Shown here: positions 1 to 6,310 of the stretch, one piece after another
Position numbering within the stretch: position 1 is the stretch's first letter
Layout: each line of letters opens with the position of its first letter
NCBI GenBank assembly: GCA_910587325.1
Contig: CAJUKB010000026.1
Location: 8,266-18,482, forward strand
From: an uncultured Bacilli bacterium
GTDB lineage: Bacteria; Bacillota_I; Bacilli_A; RF39; UBA660
Direction of reading: 5' to 3'
DNA length: 10,217 bases
Made by a program: the position numbers and the translations under genes
Notes under the pieces: generated by a model
Databases searched by the model: none
Seen by the model: only the letters and a program-made list of their open reading frames with translations
Told to the model about the DNA's origin: nothing

Positions 1-85
1 AGAAGAACCAAAACCAGATCAACCAAAACCAGAAGAACCAAAACCAGATCAACCAAAACCAGAAGAACCAAAACCAGATCAACCA
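1..85 (+). repeat. 30-bp in-frame tandem repeat (about 2.8 copies visible, cut by window edge)
   Basis: The unit beginning GAAGAACCAAAACCAGAT repeats exactly every 30 bases at positions 2, 32 and 62. The third copy diverges after base 85. The copies are identical at the nucleotide level, not only in protein, which implies recent expansion. Each unit encodes EEPKPDQPKP. The array continues beyond the left edge by an unknown number of copies. Confidence 0.9.
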
Positions 86-295
86 GATGACAAAATTGAT
101 GATGATAAAAAAAATGAAGGTGAAGATGCTGCTGATGATTTGGCTTCTATAGGAACATTCTCATTTTTTAATAATAATTGGAAATATATTTATTATCAAA
201 ACTTCAAATATATGTTAGAAAATGAAAAATGTTATTTATTACCAGAAGAGTATATTTTATCCTTAACTAAAAAAGATGATGACCATCTTGCATAA
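2..295 (+). CDS. C-terminal part of a Pro/Glu/Lys-rich repeat protein (5' end outside window)
   Basis: The reading frame is open from the window edge to TAA at 293-295 and gives 97 residues. It starts with almost three copies of the ten-residue unit EEPKPDQPKP, followed by an acidic stretch (DDKIDDDKKNEGEDAADD) and a C-terminal segment rich in aromatic residues and Lys (FNNNWKYIYYQNFKYMLE). The last residues are KKDDDHLA. There is no LPXTG motif or C-terminal membrane helix, so it is not sortase-anchored in the usual way. Pro/Glu/Lys repeats commonly form extended, wall-spanning stalks in Gram-positive surface proteins, which is the most likely setting, but the identity of the protein cannot be decided because its start is missing. 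It ends 46 bases before the next start on the same strand and could belong to the same operon. Confidence 0.8.
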   Translation, partial: EEPKPDQPKPEEPKPDQPKPEEPKPDQPDDKIDDDKKNEGEDAADDLASIGTFSFFNNNWKYIYYQNFKYMLENEKCYLLPEEYILSLTKKDDDHLA

Positions 296-331
296 ATAGA
301 ATTAAAAATTAACAATTATAAAATGAAAAGC

Positions 332-336
332 GGTGA
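332..336 (+). promoter_or_regulatory. Ribosome binding site deciding the start at 342
   Basis: GGTGA lies 5 bases before ATG 342. The alternative in-frame GTG at 333 overlaps this element and has no Shine-Dalgarno sequence upstream (the preceding bases are ATTATAAAATGAAAAGC). The same GGTGAA-type element precedes the ATGs at 1340 and 5618, which supports 342 as the real start. Confidence 0.65.
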
Positions 337-341
337 AAGAA

Positions 342-1205
342 ATGAAAAAGGGAAACAAATGGTACCAATCTTATAGCAATTGGATTGTTATTGTTGCTTG
401 TGTTATTTTAATTCCTATGTTAATTATGAACTTAAGCATCATGTTTCAAGCAAAAAAAGATGAAAATGTGGTACCAAGTGTATTTGGATATAAACCATTT
501 ATGGTATTATCAGGCTCTATGGAAACGGAAATCCGTAAAGGAGATTTGATTATTACCAAAATAATTGATCCAAAAAAATTAAAAATTGATGATGTTATCG
601 CCTTTAGGGATGCCGAAAATACAGTTACAACCCATAGAATTATCGATATGGTAGAGAGAAATGGAGAAACTTATTTCATTACAAAAGGAGATAACAATAG
701 TTCTCAAGACCAAAACTTAGTATCTTTAAACGATGTAGAAGGTATCTACGTAGGACGTATTCCGGGAATTGGTTCTATGATGAATAGTTTAGCAGAACCA
801 ACAACTATCATTATATTGATACTAGGTATCACCGTTATATTTGGAATAGCTTTTACTATTTCGAATAAAAAGCAAAGAGAAGAAGAACAATTGGAATTTT
901 TAGAATACAAAAGAATGAAAGAACAACAAAAAAATAATGATTATTACAATCATAATAATCACAATAACTACAATAGCAATAATCATTACAATAATCGTAG
1001 TAATAACAATAATAATTATTATTCAAGAGAAAATCGCTATAATAACTCGAATTCTAAACAATATTCTAATAATAATTCCAAGAATAATTCTAGAAATTAT
1101 AATAATAGAAATTCTAACAATAACAATCGTAATTTTAATAATAATAATTATAATAAAAATAATAGCTCAAAGAACTATTACAATAATAGAAACAATGATG
1201 AATAA
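342..1205 (+). CDS. SipW-like (ER-type) signal peptidase I with Asn-rich C-terminal tail
   Basis: This 287-residue protein is a membrane serine protease that removes signal peptides outside the cytoplasmic membrane. It has a hydrophobic segment at about residues 14-36, then the motif LSGSMET with nucleophile Ser59, a TTHRI motif with His98 in the place where bacterial P-type enzymes carry Lys, KGDN at 115-118, and VGRIPGIG before a second membrane helix at about 154-174. Ser/His chemistry marks the SipW/ER-type subfamily, which in Bacillus processes TasA-type fibre proteins. The TasA-like gene follows 134 bases downstream, matching that role. After the second helix there is a charged stretch (KKQREEEQLEFLEYKR) and then about 90 residues made mostly of Asn with Tyr, Ser and Arg. 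With two helices this tail should be cytoplasmic. It is absent from short SipW enzymes and has no obvious function. The family call is firm. The substrate is inferred from context and from the shared motif in the 1340, 5618 and 6311 products. Confidence 0.9.
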   Translation: MKKGNKWYQSYSNWIVIVACVILIPMLIMNLSIMFQAKKDENVVPSVFGYKPFMVLSGSMETEIRKGDLIITKIIDPKKLKIDDVIAFRDAENTVTTHRIIDMVERNGETYFITKGDNNSSQDQNLVSLNDVEGIYVGRIPGIGSMMNSLAEPTTIIILILGITVIFGIAFTISNKKQREEEQLEFLEYKRMKEQQKNNDYYNHNNHNNYNSNNHYNNRSNNNNNYYSRENRYNNSNSKQYSNNNSKNNSRNYNNRNSNNNNRNFNNNNYNKNNSSKNYYNNRNNDE

Positions 1206-1229
1206 ACCCCCGATGATATATAAATTAGC

Positions 1230-1305
1230 GTAAACTACCAATTTTGGTGTTTACATAGATGGGAAAGGTATCGAAAACACCTTTCAAACATAGCCTAGTG
1301 CTATG
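1230..1305 (+). promoter_or_regulatory. Three consecutive RNA hairpins in the leader of the TasA-like gene
   Basis: Hairpin 1 pairs 1230-1240 with 1245-1254 (GTAAAC-t-ACCA against TGGTGTTTAC, one bulged T). Hairpin 2 pairs GAAAGGT (1263-1269) with ACCTTTC (1279-1285). Hairpin 3 pairs CATAGC (1289-1294) with GCTATG (1300-1305). GGTGTTT (1246-1252), the right arm of hairpin 1, can instead pair with AAACACC (1275-1281), which would break hairpins 1 and 2. None is followed by a T-run, so these are not simple terminators. They could stabilise the mRNA, mark a processing site or form a switch. I do not recognise a known riboswitch consensus. Confidence 0.55.
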
Positions 1306-1322
1306 AATAAAAGATTAACTAA

Positions 1323-1334
1323 GGGGGGGAGGTG
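1323..1334 (+). promoter_or_regulatory. Very strong ribosome binding site containing a G7 run
   Basis: Seven Gs (1323-1329) run into AGGTGA, giving a GGAGGTGA core at 1327-1334, 5 bases before ATG 1340 (7 bases counted from the end of GGAGG). The strength of the site fits high expression of the next gene. A seven-base G run is unusual in such AT-rich DNA and could slip in length. Confidence 0.8.
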
Positions 1335-1339
1335 AAACG

Positions 1340-2152
1340 ATGAAAAAGAAAATGACTGTATTATGTGGATTATTAATGGCTGTAGTTATTACTGCTTATT
1401 CTGTAAGTGGAACTTATGCTAAATATACATCTAGTATGCAAACTACTGATTCTGCAAGAGTAGCTCATTGGTCAATCAACGTTGGAGAAGCTAAAACATT
1501 AAACCTTTTCAAAGCTACTTATGGTGCTGGTAATGAAATTGCAAGTGCTAATGGTACAGATTTAGTTGTTGCTCCAGGAGCTTCTGGACAAGTTGACATT
1601 GCCTTAAGTGGTACTGCTGAAGTTGCTTATAAATTAGCCGTAACTGCTAAAGTAACAAATAACGTTATTTATGATAACGCTGGTGGTGTATCTCCTATCA
1701 AATTTAGTTTAGATGGAACTAATTGGTTTGAATATACTGACTTATCTACTAAACTTAGCACTGAATTAGGAGCAAAAACTTATAATGCCAATGAATCATT
1801 AGATGGTAAAAAAGTTACTCTTTACTGGGCATGGGCATATGATGTTGATGCTTTAAAAGATATGGGTATTACTCCTGTTGATGGTTTCGACTATGATAAA
1901 GCTGATACTGCACTAGGTACAAAATACCAAGGTACTGTTGTAACTGATGCAGATGCATTTGCTGCTGTTGTAGCTGGAAATGATACTTGGAACGCTTTAG
2001 GCTGGACTTCTATTGATGATGTGCCTGATGCTTTAAAACAACAAGTTCAAGATGAGATAGATGCTTATAAAACAGCTCATAGTACTGCTAGTGATCCAAC
2101 TATCACTATCGAACTTGATATTACAGCTACTCAAGTTGCACCTACTGCTTAA
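1340..2152 (+). CDS. TasA/camelysin-like secreted fibre subunit (probable major subunit)
   Basis: The product has 270 residues. It carries a signal peptide of the SipW-cognate type: MKKK, a hydrophobic core at about 5-24, and SGTYA-KYTSS with the probable cut after Ala27. The downstream signature DSARVAHW (37-44) is typical of this class. The mature part is rich in Ala, Thr, Asp and Val, has no Cys, and holds the TasA-like pairing of WAW (163-165) with DTALG (189-193), ending in strand-like ITIELDITATQV. About 60 residues between DTALG and the final strand (roughly 195-253) look like an inserted, partly helical segment (DVPDALKQQVQDEIDAYK). In Bacillus, such proteins assemble outside the cell into fibres of the biofilm matrix after SipW processing. 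The very strong ribosome binding site, the frequent GCT/ACT/GGT codons and the small size suggest an abundant subunit. Some family members (camelysin) were described as metalloproteases, and I see no zinc motif here. Family confidence is high; the fibre role is inferred. Confidence 0.82.
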   Translation: MKKKMTVLCGLLMAVVITAYSVSGTYAKYTSSMQTTDSARVAHWSINVGEAKTLNLFKATYGAGNEIASANGTDLVVAPGASGQVDIALSGTAEVAYKLAVTAKVTNNVIYDNAGGVSPIKFSLDGTNWFEYTDLSTKLSTELGAKTYNANESLDGKKVTLYWAWAYDVDALKDMGITPVDGFDYDKADTALGTKYQGTVVTDADAFAAVVAGNDTWNALGWTSIDDVPDALKQQVQDEIDAYKTAHSTASDPTITIELDITATQVAPTA

Positions 2153-2164
2153 TTTAAGTAGTAA

Positions 2165-2224
2165 TTGGAAGTTATTTAACTTCCAAATAAGCCTAACGAA
2201 TTTCGTAGGTTTATTTGGAAAGTT
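2165..2224 (+). promoter_or_regulatory. Two mutually exclusive hairpins between fibre-subunit gene and anchor gene
   Basis: Hairpin A pairs TTGGAAGTT (2165-2173) with AACTTCCAA (2178-2186), nine perfect pairs around a four-base loop. Hairpin B pairs TTCCAAATAA (2181-2190) with TTATTTGGAA (2211-2220), continues through G2191-T2210 and CCTA/TAGG, then CGA (2197-2199) with TCG (2203-2205) past one bulged A, and can be extended outward by AAC/GTT (2178-2180 with 2222-2224). A and B share 2178-2186, so only one can form. Neither has a T-run after it. The element could protect the 3' end of the upstream message, lower readthrough into the anchor gene or work as an RNA switch. Confidence 0.65.
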
Positions 2225-2263
2225 AAATAGATGTAATTAAAAATACAGGGGAGGAGGTACGCT

Positions 2264-4771
2264 ATGAAAGCATATCTAAACGATGACGATTACGAAAATG
2301 ATGATTTTCGCAAAGAGATTCAAAATGATGATGAAAAAAGAAAAAGACGAATTATAATCATTATCATTATCATTTTAATTATTCTTTTGTTATTCACAAG
2401 CTGTAGTTGCACATCAAAATTCTTTGGTAAAATTGGTGATTTGTTTCGAAATGAAGGAAGTTTTAACATCGAGGATGGGACAAACGATTCAGAAGTGATT
2501 AAAAATCAAGAACTTACTTTTGATACAGATTATGTAGAAATGGCTTTAAGTGATGTAAGAACAAAGATTAGTTTTACTTATAAACATATTAATCCCAATG
2601 GTTTTACTTGTTCTACATCAGATGCTGATATAGCCACTTGTTATGTTAGTAACAATTACGTGATTGTAATTCCTAAAAAGGTGGGAGAGGTTACTATCTA
2701 CTTAAGAACAACTGCAAATGGTAAAACATATGAAGCTTCTACGAAAGCGGTTATAAAAGATGTAAACAGAAGTATTAGTTTATCAAGCGAAAGCGGAACC
2801 ATTAACTTAGCTTATAGTAAATATAAAGATGTACCTTATACCTTAATTGGACTAAGCGGAGAAGTTACAGTATCTTCTAGTGATGAAAAGGTTGCTACAG
2901 CGATAGTTAAAGATGGAATTCTTTCTATTACAGGGTTAAAAACTGGAAATGTAACTATTACTCTGACCCTTCAATATAATGGTATGGAATATTCAGCAAA
3001 ATATACCTTATCTGTAGTAAATAATATAAGTGGTTCTAGTAGTTCTACTGGGACAGGAAAACCTAGTAGTCCAAATACTAATCCGGGAAATACAGACCCT
3101 GGAACAACAACACCAGAAAATCCTAATAATCCATCAGAACCAGACACTCCTAAAGAGCCAGTATACAATTTAACGATTACGAAACCTAATCCGGATATTT
3201 ATTACTTAAATATTCATAATAGTACAAATCCTTATCAAATTATTTATGAGCTAACAAAAGATAATGTTCCATTAAATGAAGCAGTAACAATTACTTCTGA
3301 TAATCCGAATGTAACATTTGAAATTGTAACTACTCCAACTGGCGGAAAAGCGATTAAAGTTACTCCGAATAGTGAAGTAAAACCAGGAGACAAAGCAACG
3401 ATTACAATTAGTGCTCATGGAAAAACGATAAGTACAACCATTGAATTTGCCATGTTTACACATTATCTAACGATTGAACCAACATCTTATGATTTATATT
3501 ATACAGATACTAAAGGAAGTAAAATATTCAATATCAAAACAAGTGGATTATTTACGAAAAATATGATAGTTACTCCTTCAGCCGATAATAGTTCTCTAAG
3601 CATATGTGAAGAAGCAAATAATTGTGTATATGTAAGTGTTCCAGATGAATATAAACCATATATTGAAATCTTCTATGGAGAAGAGGATGGAGACGACTTT
3701 GCTAGTAATGGGACTGCTAAAGTAACAGATTCGCTTCCAATCAGAGTAGTGTTAAAAGAAAGTGCTTTAGGAATGGATTTGTCTACTATCCTACCAAAAC
3801 TTCAAGTTACAGCAAGTTCTTATGGGGAAGTCCTTAAAGTAAATAATAAAGATAGTGAAGAAGTACTGATTAACTTACATAAAGGATATAAGATAATTTT
3901 AAATGCTAATAATGCAACTATAAAAGGTTACTTTAGTAACGAAAAAGATACTTATGAAATAATAGCTGGAGAAATAGTTGACTTGTCTGAATACCTTGCC
4001 TATGGAATTGTTGAAAATGACGATTGCAAGTATTATCCAATTGTAAGTTATAATACCCAGCCGGATGGAAGTGGAGAAACATATAAATTAACGGACAACC
4101 AAATTACACAAAATCTAACTTTATATGCCATCTATGATACTACTCCTGAAGATATGGGAGTAAGTATTACATCGAAAAAAATATATTTAAATGATATCTA
4201 TTTATTTAATAATCAAGCGTATTTTGATAAATATGGAGAATATGCCAAAATTTATCCTGGAGCACAAGGCTCTTACGTTATTAATCTATATAATAATAGT
4301 TCTAAAGACATTGTGATTAAAGGTATGAACTTGGAAGAAGATAACATTTGTATTGAAAATAAAGGATGCTTAAATATGGGATATATCGTGAAGTATTCTC
4401 CGTTAGATGCAAATGATGCCAACTATTATTATGGAAACTCAAATGAAAGATATGCTATTTTGAATCAAGAAACGAATAAAACACCAAATGGTGCTAATCG
4501 TTATCTTACTTCTAAACAAATTCCATTTGGTACAGGTATTCAAATTCCAAAAGGAAAAGGAATTGAAATATCTCTATTGTGGAAATGGGTAGAAGGAGAA
4601 GATATTTATCCTAATGATAAAGATAAAATAAAAGAATATGACGAAATTGATACAGCCATTGGAAATTATGCAGCAGAAAAGGAAAATGATACTTCCATAA
4701 ATGATTTGTATAATTTAACCATTAGTATAGATTTTGCAGAGGATTACCTATGGTGTCATAAATCAGAATAG
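2264..4771 (+). CDS. Membrane-anchored surface protein: Big2/Ig-like domains, InlB B-like segment and C-terminal TasA-like domain
   Basis: The product has 835 residues. It opens with an acidic cytoplasmic stretch, KRKRR (25-29) and a hydrophobic helix at 30-44 that includes eight Ile in a row. FTSC at 44-47 resembles a weak lipobox, so it is either a single-pass protein or a lipoprotein. Outside follow two bacterial Ig (Big2)-like repeats (about 80-165 and 170-252, each with the SSSDEKVATA / STSDADIATC motif), a Pro/Asn/Thr-rich linker (256-300), two more Ig-like regions (about 300-400 and 400-500), an InlB B-repeat/Flg_new-like segment ending in LTLYAIYD (about 540-625), and a final domain at about 632-826. 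That last domain repeats the TasA-like signature with WKW (773-775) and DTAIG (796-800), followed by strand-like LYNLTISIDFAE. It starts behind GGAGG 6 bases from the ATG and ends 11 bases before the second peptidase. It lacks the TYAKY-type site, so it should stay anchored. I infer a fibre anchor, cap or adhesin that joins the TasA-like fibre through its last domain. Confidence 0.75.
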   Translation: MKAYLNDDDYENDDFRKEIQNDDEKRKRRIIIIIIIILIILLLFTSCSCTSKFFGKIGDLFRNEGSFNIEDGTNDSEVIKNQELTFDTDYVEMALSDVRTKISFTYKHINPNGFTCSTSDADIATCYVSNNYVIVIPKKVGEVTIYLRTTANGKTYEASTKAVIKDVNRSISLSSESGTINLAYSKYKDVPYTLIGLSGEVTVSSSDEKVATAIVKDGILSITGLKTGNVTITLTLQYNGMEYSAKYTLSVVNNISGSSSSTGTGKPSSPNTNPGNTDPGTTTPENPNNPSEPDTPKEPVYNLTITKPNPDIYYLNIHNSTNPYQIIYELTKDNVPLNEAVTITSDNPNVTFEIVTTPTGGKAIKVTPNSEVKPGDKATITISAHGKTISTTIEFAMFTHYLTIEPTSYDLYYTDTKGSKIFNIKTSGLFTKNMIVTPSADNSSLSICEEANNCVYVSVPDEYKPYIEIFYGEEDGDDFASNGTAKVTDSLPIRVVLKESALGMDLSTILPKLQVTASSYGEVLKVNNKDSEEVLINLHKGYKIILNANNATIKGYFSNEKDTYEIIAGEIVDLSEYLAYGIVENDDCKYYPIVSYNTQPDGSGETYKLTDNQITQNLTLYAIYDTTPEDMGVSITSKKIYLNDIYLFNNQAYFDKYGEYAKIYPGAQGSYVINLYNNSSKDIVIKGMNLEEDNICIENKGCLNMGYIVKYSPLDANDANYYYGNSNERYAILNQETNKTPNGANRYLTSKQIPFGTGIQIPKGKGIEISLLWKWVEGEDIYPNDKDKIKEYDEIDTAIGNYAAEKENDTSINDLYNLTISIDFAEDYLWCHKSE

Positions 4772-4782
4772 AGGGGTTAAAA

Positions 4783-5613
4783 ATGAAGATAGTAAAGAAA
4801 GTTTTACTAATCATAATTACAATCTTATTAATCTTGTTAGTTGCCTTTAATGCCTATAACTTCTTTTCCCTTAAAGTTTTAAAACATAAACTAACGACGG
4901 TGGGAGGTTATTCCCTATTAGAAGTTGTATCTGGTTCCATGGAGCCGACGATACATGTGGGAGATATGATTATCATCAACACAAAAGCAAGCAACTATCA
5001 AGAAAATGATATTGTAACATTCCTAGATGTAAATGGTTCTTTTGTAACGCATAGAATTGTTTCCATTAATAATGAAGAAATGATTACAAAAGGAGATTTT
5101 AACAATACAGAAGATGAACCGACGAAGATAGACAAAATTGTTGGAAAATATGTATCGAGAATACCAGGAGCTGGAAAGTTATTATCTTCTTTTAAAAATC
5201 CATTTACTTTAGTTATGATTTTAATCATTGGTTTACTATTTTGCTACTTAATCAGTACAGATAAAAACGGAAATCCAATCTTTACTGAGGAAGAAAAAGA
5301 ATTCTTTGAATATCAAAAAGAAAAGAATAAACCGAAAGCAAATAAGAAAAAGAAGAAAAAGAAAGAGGCTAGTAAGCAAGAAAAGATACAAAAGGAAAGA
5401 GAAAGTATTGAACAAGAATTAGAAACCTTATTTAAAGAAAAGAGAGAAATTAATAAACAAATAAGAGTTCTATTGGAAAAGAAGGAAATCTTGAAAAAAA
5501 CAAATAATAATTATCATAAAAATAATTATCGTAAAAATTATTACAACAATACTCCAAAAAGAAATGCTTTCGATAATCAAAAGAATAATAGAAAAAAGAA
5601 GTCAGGTGAATAA
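4783..5613 (+). CDS. Second SipW-like (ER-type) signal peptidase I with Lys-rich, coiled-coil and Asn-rich tail
   Basis: The product has 276 residues. The N-terminal helix is at about 7-29. Then come VVSGSMEPT with nucleophile Ser52, VTHRI with His90, KGD at 103-105, SRIPGAG (125-131) and a second helix at about 141-158. The Ser/His pair again marks the SipW class. After the helix are an acidic stretch (TEEEKEFFEYQKEK), seven Lys in a row (188-194), a likely coiled coil of Glu/Lys heptads (about 196-240) and a tail of Asn, Lys, Tyr and Arg (241-276). As in the first peptidase the tail should be cytoplasmic. The core resembles the first peptidase in motif order (SGSMxx, THRI, KGD, RIPGxG), but the sequences differ widely, so this is an old pair rather than a recent copy. 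It is placed directly before the small TasA-like protein (4-base gap), a natural substrate. The start ATG follows GAGGGG at 4771-4776. Confidence 0.9.
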   Translation: MKIVKKVLLIIITILLILLVAFNAYNFFSLKVLKHKLTTVGGYSLLEVVSGSMEPTIHVGDMIIINTKASNYQENDIVTFLDVNGSFVTHRIVSINNEEMITKGDFNNTEDEPTKIDKIVGKYVSRIPGAGKLLSSFKNPFTLVMILIIGLLFCYLISTDKNGNPIFTEEEKEFFEYQKEKNKPKANKKKKKKKEASKQEKIQKERESIEQELETLFKEKREINKQIRVLLEKKEILKKTNNNYHKNNYRKNYYNNTPKRNAFDNQKNNRKKKSGE

Positions 5614-5617
5614 AGGT

Positions 5618-6235
5618 ATGAGAGGATTATTACAGAGTAAGAGATTTAAACAAAATTTGTATAAATGGTTATTTATGTATGTAGGAGTTTTATTACTACT
5701 TGCTACTGTAATAACCTACTCAAGATATATAGCAAGTTTGCTAGGGTCTAATAATGATGCAAGGTCTGCTAGGTTTAATGTAAAAGTAGAACCAATAGAT
5801 TGCAATGCAATTGATAAAAAATGTGATACAGGGGCTTACTTATTCGATGATGAAATTCATTACGAGTTTCAAGTAGATACAAGTGAACTTGAAGCCAATG
5901 CAGACTTAGTTGTTACCATTACAGCAGATAAAGATTTTGAAATTACTAAGATTACCCAAAATAAAATCAAAACGATTTGTCAAAATGACACAGAGGGACA
6001 AAATCCATGTAATAGTAATATAGTTTCTTCCTTTGTAGATGGAAAAGCAGAAAATGAAGAAATATCTTCAGAAGAAATTTCCTCTAAGGTAAATAGTCAA
6101 ACTCTTCTTACTTATCAAATTATAGTGAAGTACAAAAAAACAGAAGAAGAGTTAAAGGAAAGCAATCAATATGTCTTTGATTATGACAAAATTGTAAACA
6201 TTGGATATTCTGCTATTCAATCTGAAGTAAATTAA
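5618..6235 (+). CDS. Small TasA-like secreted or membrane protein with SipW-type signal peptide
   Basis: The product has 205 residues, starting at ATG 5618, which is 4 bases after the previous stop and 8 bases after AGGTGA (5604-5609). The in-frame ATG at 5564 would overlap the upstream gene by 50 bases and place 18 extra charged residues before the signal segment, so I reject it. The N-terminus has basic residues, a hydrophobic core (about 17-32) and TYSRY (33-37), followed by NNDARSARFNVKV (45-57). This is nearly the same arrangement as TYAKY and DSARVAHW in the 1340 product, which makes it a probable SipW substrate with a cut near Ser35. The exported part has four Cys (62, 69, 121, 131) that could form disulphides, and strand-like repeats (DLVVTITADKDFEITKI, LLTYQIIVKYK). 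It lacks the WxW and DTALG pair, so the TasA-like label rests on the signal region and size. A minor subunit or fibre-base protein is the best inference. Confidence 0.7.
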   Translation: MRGLLQSKRFKQNLYKWLFMYVGVLLLLATVITYSRYIASLLGSNNDARSARFNVKVEPIDCNAIDKKCDTGAYLFDDEIHYEFQVDTSELEANADLVVTITADKDFEITKITQNKIKTICQNDTEGQNPCNSNIVSSFVDGKAENEEISSEEISSKVNSQTLLTYQIIVKYKKTEEELKESNQYVFDYDKIVNIGYSAIQSEVN

Positions 6236-6283
6236 AATATTACGATAAAAATTGTAAAATAAACTATTTCAAAACCAATAAAA

Positions 6284-6310
6284 AATACATTGTGAAGGAG
6301 GTGATGTATT
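6284..6310 (+). promoter_or_regulatory. Perfect ribosome binding site displayed in the loop of a hairpin
   Basis: AAGGAGGTGAT (6295-6305) matches the anti-16S consensus over its whole length. AATACAT (6284-6290) can pair with ATGTATT (6304-6310), leaving GGAGG in a loop of about 11-13 bases. The ATT at 6311 follows directly after the stem, 9 bases from GGAGG. Other starts near it fail: ATG 6304 is too close and gives a six-codon ORF, and TTG 6313 stops after five codons. Confidence 0.6.

Noticed and set aside
937..1233. Open frame of 98 residues made almost only of Ile and Thr
   Set aside because: It is the shifted reading of the AAT-rich Asn tail of the first peptidase and has no plausible protein character.
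2971..3168. Minus-strand open frames (also at 3272-3463, 4998-5228, 6638-6838 and 9105-9311)
   Set aside because: All are short, lie within or mostly within convincing + strand genes or their leader, have no recognisable product, and look like shadows.
5564..5617. Earlier in-frame ATG for the small TasA-like protein
   Set aside because: It overlaps the upstream peptidase gene by 50 bases, while ATG 5618 has its own AGGTGA at good spacing and begins right at the signal region.
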